From: Ecdyonurus torrentis
Taxonomy: Eukaryota > Arthropoda > Insecta > Ephemeroptera > Heptageniidae
DNA: 64,000 nt
Reading direction: 5' to 3'
NCBI GenBank assembly: GCA_949318235.1
Contig: OX439132.1
Coordinates: 8,433,453 to 8,497,452 of the forward strand
Position 1 is the stretch's first letter; every line of letters begins with the position of its first letter. A program made the translations under genes and the position numbers. Under the pieces are notes generated by a model, which worked only from the letters and a program-made list of their open reading frames with translations, was not told the DNA's origin and made no database searches. Shown here one piece after another: positions 10,699 to 24,731 of the stretch.

Positions 10699-12331
10699 AT
10701 GCTGTTACTGGTGAGTAAAATATTTAGATTTCAATTAATTATAATTATCATTGAACCTTTGAACATGGTCAGTAGAGATTAATTCTTTTATTTTAATATT
10801 GTGTGTGTATTATATAGAATCATATCATCTTAATTATAAAATGTAAGTTTTATTTGTGAAATTTTCAATAATTGAATTGTTTCACGTTTTGACTAGTAGA
10901 CCAGGAAACATAACTCAAATCCCTATAAAAGTGGAAAAAAATTAGGACAAGTCTGAATTTTTCAGGGTTGGTAGAGACCATTGCCCCAAGCTTTCTACCA
11001 AAAGTTACCAAAAATTGTCCTTGAGCTTTTCCGGAAAAGCGGAAAAATCTGCTAAATCGTAACTAATGAAGATACCTTAAAAATTCAAACGGGTTCTTGT
11101 TCCTCGGATCAAAATACACTGGAAACACATATTTTCCAAAAAATTATGTCAATAGTAATAGCGGTAGAATTTTCCCAAGTCGTAACTTTATCACTTCAGC
11201 TATTTTCTCCACATTTTCACAATTTGTATAAAAACTTGAAACTATAGACCATAATGATTAACACAGTTTATTGTAATGAATGTAACAAACAAAATGAGAT
11301 ATGATTTATTAAAATATCTCAATTTATAACAGAGTTATACCCGGAAAAGCACAAGCGCCTATGGTTTGCGCAGCATGCTTTACCTATAGATTCTCCTGCT
11401 TTTCCGGGCATAACTCTGTTATAAATTGAGATATTTTAATAAATCATATCTCATTTTGTTTGTTACATTCTTTACAATAAACTGTGTTAATCATTATGGT
11501 CTATAGTTTCAAGTTTTTATACAAATTGTGAAAATGTGGAGAAAATAGCTGAAGTGGTAAAGTGACGACTTTGGAAAATTCTACCGCCATTACTATTGAC
11601 ATAATTTTTTGGAAAATATGTGTTTCCAGTGTATTTTGATCCGAGGAACAAGAATCCGTTTGAATTTTTAAGGTATCTTCATTAGTTACGATTTAGCAGA
11701 TTTTTCCGCTTTTCCGGAAAAGCTCAAGGACAATTTTTGGTAACTTTTGGTAGAAAGCTTGGGGCAATAGTCTCTACCAACCCTGAAAAATTCAGACTTG
11801 TCCTAATTTTTTTCCACTTTTTTTTATTTTTCTTGGCCTATAGCCTCTGATCTGCTTTTTCATTTTTTTTAAAGCCTTGAATAAAAATTTTATTCGTATA
11901 ATATTAAGGAAACTTAACGAATGACTTTTTATAAATGTTTTATAACATTTACCCTTTTTCCAAAAAAAATATTCCAGATATGCATTCTTCTATTGGAGCA
12001 AACGGGATCATTAGCTGACTCAGATGAAGATCAAATAGAACATTTTAATGCAAAAGTTGACTTTCAAGAAAATAAATTATTTGAAGACGATGGAACAAAA
12101 AATAGTTTTCATGATATTGAAGAACGAGCTGCACAGAATAGTGGAATTATGCTTTTAGTCCGAAACACTAAAAATAAACGCTTCAATATTGTAATAGCAA
12201 AACGTAATGGCAATGGAGTAACTAATGCAAAACTTCGTAAAGGCAACAAAAGAAATAAAGTTGCTCCAAGATCGGAAAGTGAAGATGAGGAAGCTGTCGG
12301 AGAAGAAAACCAGGAGGAAGAACTTCCATAG
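10699..12331 (+). CDS. Small secreted acidic-tailed protein, two exons
   Basis: Exons 10699-10710 (MLLL, then gtgagt) and 11978-12331 (acceptor attccag). Joined in phase 0 they give a signal peptide (MLLLICILLLEQTGSLAD) and about 121 residues. The mature part has an acidic region, a FHDIEER segment, then NKRFNIVIAKRNGNG, the cluster motif, a very basic stretch (KLRKGNKRNKVAPR) and a Glu-rich tail. It is the closest relative of the gene at 8413-9171. The intron (about 1.27 kb) is mostly a giant palindrome (10930-11819). Function unknown; secretion is the only firm inference. AATAAA lies near 12442. Confidence 0.68.
10930..11819. mobile_element. Large palindromic fold-back element, about 890 bp
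   Basis: Two arms of about 430 bp, almost identical in inverted orientation: agtggaaaaaaattagg on the left against cctaatttttttccact on the right, and long internal matches such as ttgagcttttccggaaaagc and its inverse. The centre is near 11375 (gcgcctatggtttgcgcagc). It has no reading frame and lies wholly inside the intron of a secreted-protein gene, so the pre-mRNA could form a very long hairpin. Confidence 0.85.
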
Positions 12332-13121
<790 letters not shown>

Positions 13122-15760
13122 ATGAGCATAAAATGTATGGTAAGTTTTATTTTTTTATTATTAAAACTAGTATTAAATATTATCTAATTTACCATAATTT
13201 TTATTTTAATATTAATGATATTATTAATTTTAAGTAGAAATTATAAGTAATTTACTAAACTTGTTGATTGGCATTTAATTTAAAGGCAATATAGGTTTTT
13301 GTTTTTATAATTTATTTAAGTAATATGCTATAGTTGCAAAATGAAAAATCTTAATTAAAAATATGCAAATATAATTAATATCAGTATAATAATAATAAAC
13401 TGATAAATGTTATATAAATATAACCTTGCATCTATTAAAATTATGATTTTTAAACAATTAAGTTAACAGGATGCAAAACACAATGAAAAATCAGGGGAAC
13501 CCTATATAACAATAAAATATTAGCAGTTCGTAAACTTACGGACTTAAAAATCCAAAATTTATGTCAATATAACAAATGGATATTTGGATATAAATATAGA
13601 TTTTTATATAATATAAATTAATTTTAATATCATATTTGAGTTATTACTTCCAAAAGAAAAAAATGTGTATACTCCCGCCCAAAAGTTTAGGTATACCCAT
13701 TTTCAAGTCACAATAATTTTTTATTTCACTGAAACTATGTTTTTCAATGCACACGGACAAAAATAAATAATCAGCAATATATATGTTCGTTCATTTGCAG
13801 TGTTTTCAAATTCAAATTAGTTCTTAATTTAGCAACAGAGCACGTCCACATACTTTGAATATAATATATATAGGCAAAACAATACAAGAAAACAAACATA
13901 AAAAGGACCTATAGACATAAAAATAGCATAAAATAGTCCTTTTATTATAAATAAAACGAAGCATGGGAAATCTTAAAACTGATTGTGATTCAAATTGTGC
14001 CTAAATATACGTAGTGATAAATTAAATAAGTCTGCTGAGAAACAAAATCTGCTGACAAGATTTGAAAAAAATTATTTGCATTCATCTGTTGCTAAAACTA
14101 AATTGCGCGATATTGATAAGACAACATTTCGGTTTCGGTTTAAATAAATTAAGTTAATTATCTGTTAATGCAAGTGGGTGCATTAAAATTCAATTTGTTC
14201 ATTACAATTTACAACACATGTTTACTCATTCTATACTGCATGATAAATATATTGAATAGCTTAAATATTTTGTTGTATGAATATAAAATAATTGTTTATC
14301 CAACTTTGCAACATTTATGCTATATGACATTATGTAAATGCGGTAGCATAAACTACGTTATTTTATATTTTCATGTACACAGTATTATATTATTATATAT
14401 ACACACGAACAAAAAAAAAAAAACGTAATAATTATATGCTAGCTGGCTATAGCTCAAATGTATAGAAATATGTATTTATATTTTATACACAATTTATTTC
14501 ATATTGTATATATTTTTTAAATACTTAATTGTATGTTATGTAGTCATTAAACACAGCATAATAGTTAAGAAATTCAGCATAATTACTTATGTTATTCCAA
14601 AATTGCAACAATATAATCAAAGTGCTATAATATTACAATATGAATAATAGTAATTGTTCAATGTAGCATTATAAATTACCTAATTAATTTTTTTTCTCCG
14701 TGTGTGCAGTTACATGTATGTACATAATAAACATATGGACAATATTCACGGGAACCCAGTTAAGTGGGCTACCTTGCCCACACCCAATTATTCATGCAAC
14801 GGATTAGTGTGACTGTACCGTTACCGTTGTTAAACTTATGATGCAAATTATGCATTTAATGTTTTATTTCTACATAATTTATTTTGTTGTTTACAGGTAA
14901 CACTTCTTTTGGTGGCAGTTATACAAGATCACAGGGTAGATTGTGGACAAGAGTTAAAAAGTCAAAACGTCAACACAACGAGATCGCTAATTAGTCGCAA
15001 TGTCACGACAATACAGGAAGATCAGATGGACGATAGTTCTCCGTACGTTGAACAGCAAGAACATGCGGGGATGAGAGGCAAAACAAAAGTGATAATGTTT
15101 AAAAACAAATATCATAATAGAAAAAAGATACAAACCAATGTACAATCTCAAACAAATAACAACAAGAATAACAATCAAAATTCTCAAATAAATAACAATA
15201 AAAATAACAATCAAAATTCTCAGACTAATAGTACCAAAAATAATAATCAAAAATTTCAAACAAATAATAACAGGAATAACAATCCACATAAAAATATTGG
15301 TAAAGCAGAAAAGTTTTTCCTTCCTAAAAATAATAAAATAAATAGCCAAATGCAAATAGGACAAAGAGTTGTTGATAATCGAAAAGTGTTAGGATTTCTT
15401 AGCAAGCCTATCATTGGAACCGGAATTGGTGGAGTAAATCAACCTATCGGAGAAATTGCGATTGCTTTACCTAAACGTATGAAACATTTGAATATTGGAA
15501 TTATTCGTAGACCTAAAAATAGAGGAGGAGGGCGAGGAACTGTGACAAAAGTACCTCCCGATTCACCAGAATACCCAGAGTTTTATGAAGATCAACCTAC
15601 ATCAGATTTACCACCAGCTCCTGGATCAATACTTCCTGAACCTTCAATTCCTGTACCACCAAACCCTGGACCACCAACCCCTGGAGAACCTATTGCATAT
15701 CCTGACGATACAACAAATGGAGGAAATGATTATAGTAATGATTATGGAACTGGGATATAA
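13122..15760 (+). CDS. Secreted Asn-rich and Pro-rich protein, two exons
   Basis: Exons 13122-13139 (MSIKCM, then gtaagt) and 14897-15760 (acceptor gtttacag). Phase 0 joining gives a signal peptide (MSIKCMVTLLLVAVIQDHRV) and about 293 residues. After a polar N-terminal part comes an Asn-rich block of four imperfect 11-residue units of the type NNNKNNNQNSQ. Then a Gly/Ile region leads into KRMKHLNIGIIRRPKNRGGG, the cluster motif, then a Pro-rich, Asp/Glu-containing tail ending NDYGTGI. The NDYGTG signature recurs in the gene at 31128-33540, which supports common ancestry. Such composition suits an extracellular structural or adhesive protein, but that is inference. Confidence 0.68.
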
Positions 15761-16229
15761 CGGCTACCGCAATCATCACGAAAAGTTTAATTTCATAAAT
15801 TAAAATGTCTTTAATATTATGTATTTGTATATTATAATAAAAATATGGTAGGTATAGATTTGATACAATATTTATCTTACAGTATTAGTTTCACATATCT
15901 CCCATATAATAATTATTACTGTAAGGAATGTACCATTAAGTCTTGGTTTATTATCAGCACGTGCTCTATGAAGTTTTTTTATGCTTTAAATTTAAAGTGA
16001 ATTTTAAATTGAAGAATAAATATATATCATTAATATTGTATCTTAATACAGTTTATTTGAAAAGTTCAGTTTATATAATAAAGTTTTCAGACTTTGTATG
16101 CATACCTGAAATTTTCAGGAATGCATACAAATTCATTCTTATTTTTTTCTGATAGTAATTTTTAATTTGAATAACAAATAATGATGATTTGTAAGACATA
16201 TTTTATCACAGAGTTTCAATATAGCGTCT

Positions 16230-16230
<1 letters not shown>

Positions 16231-16323
<93 letters not shown>
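16231..16323. repeat. (TA)n microsatellite
   Basis: Uninterrupted TA run directly abutting the hairpin element at 16324; the insertion may have used it as a target. Confidence 0.95.
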
Positions 16324-16328
<5 letters not shown>

Positions 16329-16507
16329 GAAAATAGTTGGTAGAGATTGGAGCACGTTAAATTGAAAATTAATAAAACACGAAGATTCTCTAATTTATAT
16401 AGTAATTGGGACTACTAGTCCCAATTACTATATAAATTAGAGAATCTTCGCGTTTTATTAATTTTTAATTCAACGTGCTCTAATCTCTACCGACTATTTT
16501 CTAATTA
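16324..16507. mobile_element. Hairpin element, 'AGAAAATAGTTGGTAGAGA' family, copy 1
   Basis: Arms of about 85 bp (agaaaatagttggtagaga / tctctaccgactattttct) around a cccaatta-type centre. A second copy is at about 54288-54486. Homology between copies continues past the right arm (ttattaatac-aaccgc), so the mobile unit is longer than the hairpin. Confidence 0.75.
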
Positions 16508-16947
16508 TTTTTTTAACTTATTAATACCAACCGCCTTTTTTTTTATTTCCTTACATATACATATATATATATAATATATATATTATTTATATTATATAAT
16601 ATATATACACAGTATACAGTATATTATATAAAATATTATCAAGACAACGTTTTGTTTATTTATTGTATATTTCGCTGCGAGACACTTGTATATTCATTCA
16701 TTCATTACAGCACAAATACTGATTAAAAAAAGTTAACTTAAAATTAATTGTATAAGGGATAAACAAATGATTAAATAAATATATAGTCATTATAGATGTA
16801 TACAGTATAGTATGTCACGAGTAAACATGTAGGGTACAATCCATTCTTTCCTATATGGAAATAAAACGTAATTAATTTTGTAAAAATTTAAATTATAATG
16901 CAAGTCTCCGAGGAACTACATGACATGGTATAGTGTAATGAATAATG

Positions 16948-17040
16948 ATGTTCGTAATCCCTGTTCTCTTGTTCCAAAATATGCGAAGAATGAGTTGAAC
17001 GTCATCATTTCGTGGTATGGAGCACAAGATTTACGAACAA
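16948..17040. mobile_element. Short hairpin MITE, 'TGTTCGTAA' family, copy 2
   Basis: Inverted ends tgttcgtaatcc / atttacgaaca, same family and size as 3981-4085. Confidence 0.55.
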
Positions 17041-18286
17041 CATTAGTATTTCCATAATGCAATAAGATTACAATGTTTCATTAAATACTCAAAGTGCATT
17101 CACATTAAAAAAAAAAATGTAACTTATTTGCGTAACAAGATAATTATTTCAAAGAGAATACAATAATAACTCTCTAATAATCTATTATAACTCAATAAAT
17201 TATTCCTTGAATGATCTGCTATATATGCAAAGTTACGGACTTTCCTTTGTGTGAATGCACTATCATATAGCTATATAAGTATAAACATACTTAAATACTT
17301 ATTTCTATTTTTTGTTTGCTCACTTTAGATGTATTTTAAAATATGTTTAAGAAATACTGTATATAATATTTGAATATTATAAAAAAAATTAACTTGTTCA
17401 ATAAATAACAATATATTGTATAATGCGTTTTAATTCTATTTAAAAATTAGATTTTTAATTGTTATTTTCCAAATACTATTTAGCCTAAATATTTTCATTG
17501 GAAAACTTCCAAAAAAATCACATTCATAATATTCTCATATTCATATTCATGTTATTCAAATAGTTCAGTTTCTATTGTTGTAAATATAAAATGTAATATA
17601 ATATTTAGTTATGATGTTATATTGAAATGTGAGTGAAAGGACCACTAATGAATTTTAACATCCTGAAAGTGTCCTCAATATGGTGTTAAACAAAATAACA
17701 ATAAAAATAACTTTCAGAATTGACATTTTGAGTATCGAAGTGTATGCCCTAAACGCTTTGAACGCGGGTTTATTAGCTATTACCATTGCAATATGATCAT
17801 TATTACTATAATATATAATTTCTGTAATTATTGGTGTATGATGGTTAAGGCATTATATCATTATAATATATACACATAGGCATAATTAAAAGTATGACAA
17901 AAACAACATAATATGTAAAATAATAATAGCACTTGTTTATAGTAAAACATAAATGATGATTGCAAAGATGTAAAAGAAATGTAAATTTTTATTTGAAAAT
18001 GTAAAATATTAAATTTAGAAACAAAATGCTATATATTATGCGTATAAATATATCATAAAACGACGTAATACTTTTATATGCATGTAGATCGCGTTGTACT
18101 GTTGTATAAATATGCAATGTTATATAATATAATTATATTTATGTAAAATAATATCTTCCAATAAAAATATTTTGAATTTAAAAATTAATCTCGGTTCCTA
18201 ATTTTTGTTAATTTCAAAAATATATATATTATATTTCTTAATCTTGAGTTCAAACAAACATATTGTTTAACATTGTTTTGCTCATA

Positions 18287-18342
<56 letters not shown>

Positions 18343-20380
18343 CGTCTTTATTCAAAAAAATGTAAGGAAAAAAAATTTACAAATTTTGAAAGGGCGAGGT
18401 TTAAGCCTGACAATATGTCTGGCCCACTCTTACACCTAACCCCAACAGAAAAACATTCATGAAATCATTTAATTACATTCAAAATTTCGATCAGAGGAAA
18501 TATTAATACTACGTAATAAGAAAAAAAATTAATAATAGAAAGAAAAAAATATATAAATATTAGAAAAAAAAATAAAAGTTTTATATCACTTTATAGAAAA
18601 AGATGCATAACAAAGGTGATGAAGAGAAAAAAAAAATAATAATAAAAAAAAAAATACTACAAGCGGAGCTGTTTGGCACTCAGATATGTACGCCTATAAT
18701 CACTTTTAAATATTGATACTGTCTTAGAGTTTCTTAATCTACATGGCAGAGTATTCCATAGACGAGCTGATGTTACAGTGAAAGAATTTTTAAATGGCAA
18801 AAGGTTATATGAGGGAAGTTTTAAAGTGTAGTTTTTACCAGATCTTGTGTTACGACCATGTGAATCGGCTAACGTGATGAAACGGTTTTTTAAATACGAT
18901 GGAAATAAATCATCCTGGAGGCAGCGAAATAGCAGTGTGAGAATATGAAATTTGCGTAATTCATCAAGTTTTACCCAATTAAGAATATTGTAACCATTAG
19001 AAATTCCCCGATCATATTTTTTCATTCCCAAAACAAACCTAACACACGCGTTTTGTAGTAATTGTAATTTAGAAACATATTCTGCTTTAAGGTCTGTTAA
19101 AAGAACGTCACAGTAATAAAAATGCGGAAATATAAGAGCCTGCACCAATTGTTTCTTAAGATCAACTGGTACAAAATTTTTAAACCTATTTAATGAAAAA
19201 ATGCCCCCCATCACTTTACGGCTTATGTCAGCTAATTGTTTCCTCCAAGTAAGATTAGAATCAATATAAACTCCTAAATCTTTTACATTTTTACTGTACA
19301 TAATTGGAATTCCACACGCAAAAATTTTAGGAATTGAGTTTAAATCTATTTTACTTACTAAATTAGGGTGACCAATTATAATAGCTTGTGTTTTATCAGG
19401 ATTAACTTTCATGAAACGCGAGGCAGCAAACTCATCAACACTCTGAATGTCTTGATTAACACAGTTAATTGCATGAATAATATCATCAACTACAAAATGA
19501 TGATACATTTGAAAATCATCAGCATAACCTCCAGAGTAACAAAAAGTTGGCACAGAAAATATTTTATTTATATATTCATTAAAAATTCTCGGCCCTAAAA
19601 CACTGCCTTGTGGAACGCCAGATTTAATTGGTAACCATTCAGACTGATCGCCTTTTAAGAAAACTGATTGTTTACGATTTGAAAAATAATCATTAAAAAA
19701 GGCTACTGCAGAGTCAGAGAAATTGAATTCAAATTTCATTATATTTAAAATAAGATCAAAATTTACAGAAGTGAAAGCATTGCTAAAATCAATGAGAACT
19801 AATATTGTTAATTGATGAGAATCTATTGCTTGCCTAATCGAGTCCACTATATCAACCATAAAGCAGTCGAAGTACTATATTTTTTTCGAAAGCCAGACTG
19901 AAAGGGTGAAAGTAATGATAAATTATTGTTTAAATATTCAGAGATTTGGTTATCTATTAAAATTTCAAATGCTTTTCCAAAAACATCTAAGTTTGAAATG
20001 GGTCTAATATCAGAAAGAGAAGTAGGATTTTGTTTTTTCAATAGAGGTGTAACAATGGCTTGTTTCCATGCCGCTGGAAAACAATTGAAATTAATACATT
20101 TATTAAACAGTGCAGTGATAGTAGGAAGAATTGCATTTAAAATTGGAAGAATTAAATCAATATTTAAACCATCATTACCTTTAGCCTTTGTTTTAATTTT
20201 AAAAAATGCAGAACGTACTTTTGAGATATTTACAGGTTGAATAGTGAACTGATCAAAGTTAAATTGCATAGTATCTTGAATAATTTTATTAATTAGAATT
20301 TATTAATTAGAATATTAATAGAATCATATGTAGCTGAAACTTTTGGATTGGAGACTTCAACACTAGAAATTCTCTAAACA
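18287..20380 (-). mobile_element. 5'-truncated LINE, Jockey/CR1/L2-like
   Basis: Non-LTR retrotransposon on the minus strand. Its 3' end is a tetranucleotide tail, (TTTA)n on the element strand, at 18287-18341, preceded by about 300 bp of 3' UTR. Upstream lies reverse transcriptase. Coding similarity continues about 100 bases past 20269 and then stops, so the element is 5'-truncated: no endonuclease is present. Fragments with the same 3' end are at 29873-29990 and possibly 26588-26660. A dead copy, as typical of incomplete target-primed integration. Confidence 0.85.
18657..20269 (-). pseudogene. Reverse transcriptase of a LINE, frameshifted
   Basis: Two overlapping frames carry one RT domain. 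The upstream frame (20269-19847) has the fingers motifs: PLLKK, RPISNLDVFGK and SGFRKKYSTSTAL. The downstream frame (19859-18657) has LIDFSNAF with the first catalytic Asp, SGVPQGSVLGP (motif B) and YADD (motif C), then thumb and a C-terminal SARLWNTLP segment common in Jockey/CR1/L2-type elements. The frames meet right after STSTAL, where a one-base shift breaks the protein. Upstream, a small duplication near 20290-20320 disturbs the frame again. Catalytic residues are visible but no intact protein can be made. Confidence 0.88.
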
Positions 20381-20647
20381 GATATATTTTATAACAAATT
20401 ATGTATTTTTACTATTTTATAAAAACTAAATATTATTATTATTCTTTTTTTTTATTTTTTTACTAAAAAAAGCTCACTTTAGTCACTTGAGTACTAACAT
20501 AGTATAAATATATACTATGGTACTAATGAAAGCAAAAAGTGAGAACAAAAACTGCAAAACATTTAAGAAGTTAAAATTAATTTATTCAATACTTTATATT
20601 AATTTCAATTAAAAGTGTAATTTTTAATGTTATTCATATCCAAGCCA

Positions 20648-21340
20648 CCCAGTAAACACGACCACGAGGAAACCACGAGGAAACCTCGTGGATTGTCGTG
20701 GACCTCAACTGGTGGACCATATGTCATCAATTACGACGAGTTTTCCACCAGTTCGTAGAATGGTCCACCAGCTTCCACTAGTTTTTTTTAATTATTTTTT
20801 TTAGAACGATGAAAGAACTAAAGTTATTTAATTAATACATACTTCTGAAATTTATTTAGAACATCTTTTCTGGATAAAAAAATCGAGTTACATCCAAAAA
20901 TGCAATAAAATTTCTAACGGGTTGGTAACTTTTTGAAAAAAAAGCACTTTTGGGCAAAAAATTTAAAAAAACGAAAAAAATTTTTTCATTGATTCTAGTA
21001 AAAGATTAAAAATTAAACACTTTTTATAATTATGCATTTTTTATTTTTTTGCATAGAATGCACAGAAAATCGTGTACCACGAGATTTTTTCTTTTTTTTA
21101 AATCTCGTAGAAATTTCTACTAGATTTTCACGAGTTTCAACAAGATGGCCAATTCTGTAGATTTCTGATCAAGCAGTGATAAAAATAATAAATATTTGAT
21201 ATTGGATTATTTTTACGTCAATTAAAACAAAAATAAACTGGTCGAAATAGGTGGATATTAGGTAGACACTCGGAGAACGTGGAGCTTTCCACCAGTTTTC
21301 TCCGAGAGTCCCCAAAGGTCCGCGAGTCGTGTTTACTGGG
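20648..21340. mobile_element. Non-autonomous DNA transposon with 15-bp TIRs
   Basis: About 693 bp bounded by CCCAGTAAACACGAC and its exact inverse GTCGTGTTTACTGGG. Subterminal regions repeat ccacgagg / cctcgtgg words and an actggtgga word on both sides. No transposase frame. The right end is followed within a few bases by a TA microsatellite. I see no clear target duplication. Confidence 0.75.
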
Positions 21341-21342
21341 CA

Positions 21343-21660
<318 letters not shown>

Positions 21661-22090
21661 ATATACATATTCCGGGGAAACCGGAATGCATTTTACATGC
21701 ATCAATGTATATAGTGGATGCTATATATACGATATATTTAAAGTTTGAAAATTATCGTCAAAAACAAAAGCTGATAAAATTATAAAATTGTAGGTTTATT
21801 TCTTTTTGATACAGTACTTTATTTTGTTAGTCTAGCAAATTTTGAGGTAGTTACAAGTACGAATTTGATAAATTTGATAAAGTGTCACCTTTATAGTTAT
21901 ATAGTGTTCCCACCAATACTCAGGCATAAACATAGAGGGTATTTCCATCTATCCAAATAAGTTATTTAAAATTCACTTTTAATTCTTATAGATATTGTTT
22001 GTTTTCTGTACAATCAAAAATGCCCCTGACTGCTCCAGAAAAGTGGTATATCCTTACCTGCGGGAAGGTATAATATGAATATAGCCGTGT

Positions 22091-22145
<55 letters not shown>

Positions 22146-22147
<2 letters not shown>

Positions 22148-24190
22148 TCGTGGTTCCGCTATATTGTCCGATGTCCACTTGGTTCAAAGTTTACTAATGT
22201 CCGATGTCCACTTGGTTCAAAGTTTACTAATGTCCGATGTCCATTTTTTTAAAAAAGTACTAATGTCCGATGTCCATTTTGAACCAAAAAGTTTTTATTG
22301 TATTTTTCAGTCCAGAATTTTATTTTACATATATACTTCAAATTTCTTATAGATAGCTTACAAATTTGAAATTTTATACAATAAAAACTCGAAATATATT
22401 GCGAGAAAATACGTCAGCTGATCCGCGGTACGCCTCTTTTAGGAACACGCAGATATCATTTGCTTGTCAAAACTTGCATTTTAAAGAAAATATAATGATA
22501 TTTCTTGAGAAAATTAATTTAAAAATTGATAGCTATATTTACCGTTTTATTACGGTTAATTTTCAGTAAAATAATTTATGAAAGTTACTGCAAATAATTT
22601 TATAGTAAATTTCTACAATCGATGTTATACTTCAACTTAAATTTACGCAGATAAATTTAGTTTTTTTTTTTTAACATTCATAATAAACATTAAAATTTTT
22701 AATTAGCATTTGTTGGTTTAAGAGTTGATTACAAAAAATTATTATATACAAAAGTATATACTTTTATATATATTTATAAAGAAAAATTATTGTATCGCAA
22801 GAGACAATAAGAAAAAAGTGTTTTTGTAATAGTTTCTATAAAAAAAACAAATAAAACATATTGACTTTTTAAATACAATATAATTATATGTATCGGACAA
22901 TATATTTAATTAGTTTCGACTGTTTAATTGTTTTGACCTGTTCTTTTCTGTAAAAACATAATGCAAAAAAAAAATATATATATCTGTAAATTTTATCGCA
23001 AACAGTTCGCAATTCAGTATAGTGTTAAACTACCCCTATATAGCTGTTTTTGCAATATTATTTTGAAAATGTTTTTTTTTTCTATGCACATAGAAAATAA
23101 AAATTTCGTGTGAATTTTATAATCCCGAATTATTACTATATCTATAATCGCGCAAGTACATGCTGTGCTTGAATTTATATTTTTTCTTTAATTTAAAGTA
23201 ATTTTACGAATTTACGAATTTCATATAGATTTATTTAAAAATACTTAATTGGGCCCCTAAATTTTCAGTTTCATAACAGATTGCTGTTTTTTTTTTTTTT
23301 TTTTTTTTTAAATTTGTTATTATTATTTATTATTATTTTTAGAAAAGTTGCAAGTCAATATAACATGAATTATGAATTCTTTGACTTTGAATTTGAAATT
23401 TTTATTGTCTGCAGTTGCATAAAAAAGAATTAATTTCAAGTTTCTGAACGAACCTATGGTTCAAAAATACAGACCTAATTTTGTTTGTGATAATTTTTTT
23501 AAACTACTCCAATTTATTTTCTGATGTATTAATTTGTACGACAATTTTTTAAAATTATTACTACGTGAACTTAAAAACGAATTTAAGGGAAGTGTGAATT
23601 CGTATAATATTAGATCTTCTATACGGCGATCATATTTTGTTTTCTGTTTTTAAATTTATTTACGTCAACTTTAGAGCAAGTAATACTACTTACATCGCAT
23701 ATTTATGGTGAGTTGCGTCATATATCGCGCTGTTGCTAATATACCGTAACCAACAATAAAAAACTAAAGCATCATATTTATAGGCAATATATCGAAAATT
23801 TAGAATATGGTTTTATTTTGTTAATACAACGCTTCGTTCATGAGTTATGATTTTTTAAAGTTTGAGTCCGCGATTTTTTTTACTCAACCGAAAGAGTACA
23901 ATTATTTTATTTCTAATAAAAATATAACATATTTATAAAAAAAAAATATGCTTTGTTTGGCTATATTTATGATCGTAATAACTGTTAAATGCCTCATTAA
24001 TACTGCAAATATTAAAGGAGATAATTAGTTTTTTGTGTCTCCTGAAAAGTGGTTCAAAGTGGACATCGGACATTAGTAAACTTTGAACCAAATGGACATC
24101 GGACATTAGTAAACTTTGAACCAAATGGACATCGGACATTAGTAAACTTTGAACCAAGTGGACATCGGACAATATAGCGGAACCACGACG
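22146..24190. mobile_element. 2-kb DNA transposon with iteron-type terminal inverted repeats
   Basis: Ends are exact inverses starting CGTCGTGGTTCCGCTATAT, inside TA-repeat DNA on both sides. Each terminal repeat (about 135 bp) is a tandem array of a 33-bp unit, tgtccgatgtccacttggtt followed by caaagtttactaa, with about four copies per end; the innermost left copies are degenerate. The 1.7-kb interior is AT-rich with no frame of any length, so it is non-autonomous. Repeated subterminal units would be natural transposase-binding sites (inference). Confidence 0.85.
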
Positions 24191-24731
24191 ATATATATAT
24201 ATATATATTTTAATACTACCCCCATTTTTTTAAAAATATATGTATATTTATCAGACATACACTCCCAGAAAGCTTATAGATTGAAAGATTATTTTTTTCT
24301 TATAGGAAGATTTGAATCCTGTGATTCATTTGTATTTGAAATTAAGTATTAAGTGGTGTGTTAAAATCAAGTGATTTCATACATCGTTGATTACAATTAA
24401 AACTAAGTTATTATATTATCAAATTTAAATAATTTTACAATAATAATCGTCAATAAATGTTGTATTTTGGTTAGTCAAGTCATTATATCGTTGAAAATAC
24501 ATTTTGAGCTTCCCGTTACTGCCCCACGTAAACTACTACCCCGGTCTCGCCTATATGTAAAGTTCCAAGGCTATTTCAATCCTATAACAGAGATGGCATC
24601 ATTTTTTTTTTCTTCCTATAATCGATACCAGCTTCCTGTATGTGAAAAATAGAACGCGATTTTTATCACTATACATGTTAGCAGAATGTAACATCTCCAA
24701 AACAACACACAACATTCAGAATATTATAAAG

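Larger units (their letters stand above)
15761..18286. other. Intergenic, no gene seen; two hairpin elements
   Basis: 3' flank of the Asn-rich gene (AATAAA near 15836), then AT-rich DNA with a TA run at 16231, hairpin elements at 16324 and 16948, and irregular TA/TATATA patches at 16555-16640. No supported coding region. Confidence 0.5.

Noticed and set aside
13671..13760. Sequence cccgcccaaaagtttaggta, reminiscent of Tc1/mariner ends
   Set aside because: I could not find a matching inverse end or transposase remains, so the assignment stays unsupported.
22164..24172. Frames with repeated SDVHLVQSLL at both ends of the 2-kb element
   Set aside because: They are translations of the 33-bp iterons of the terminal inverted repeats; inverted symmetry explains them without coding.
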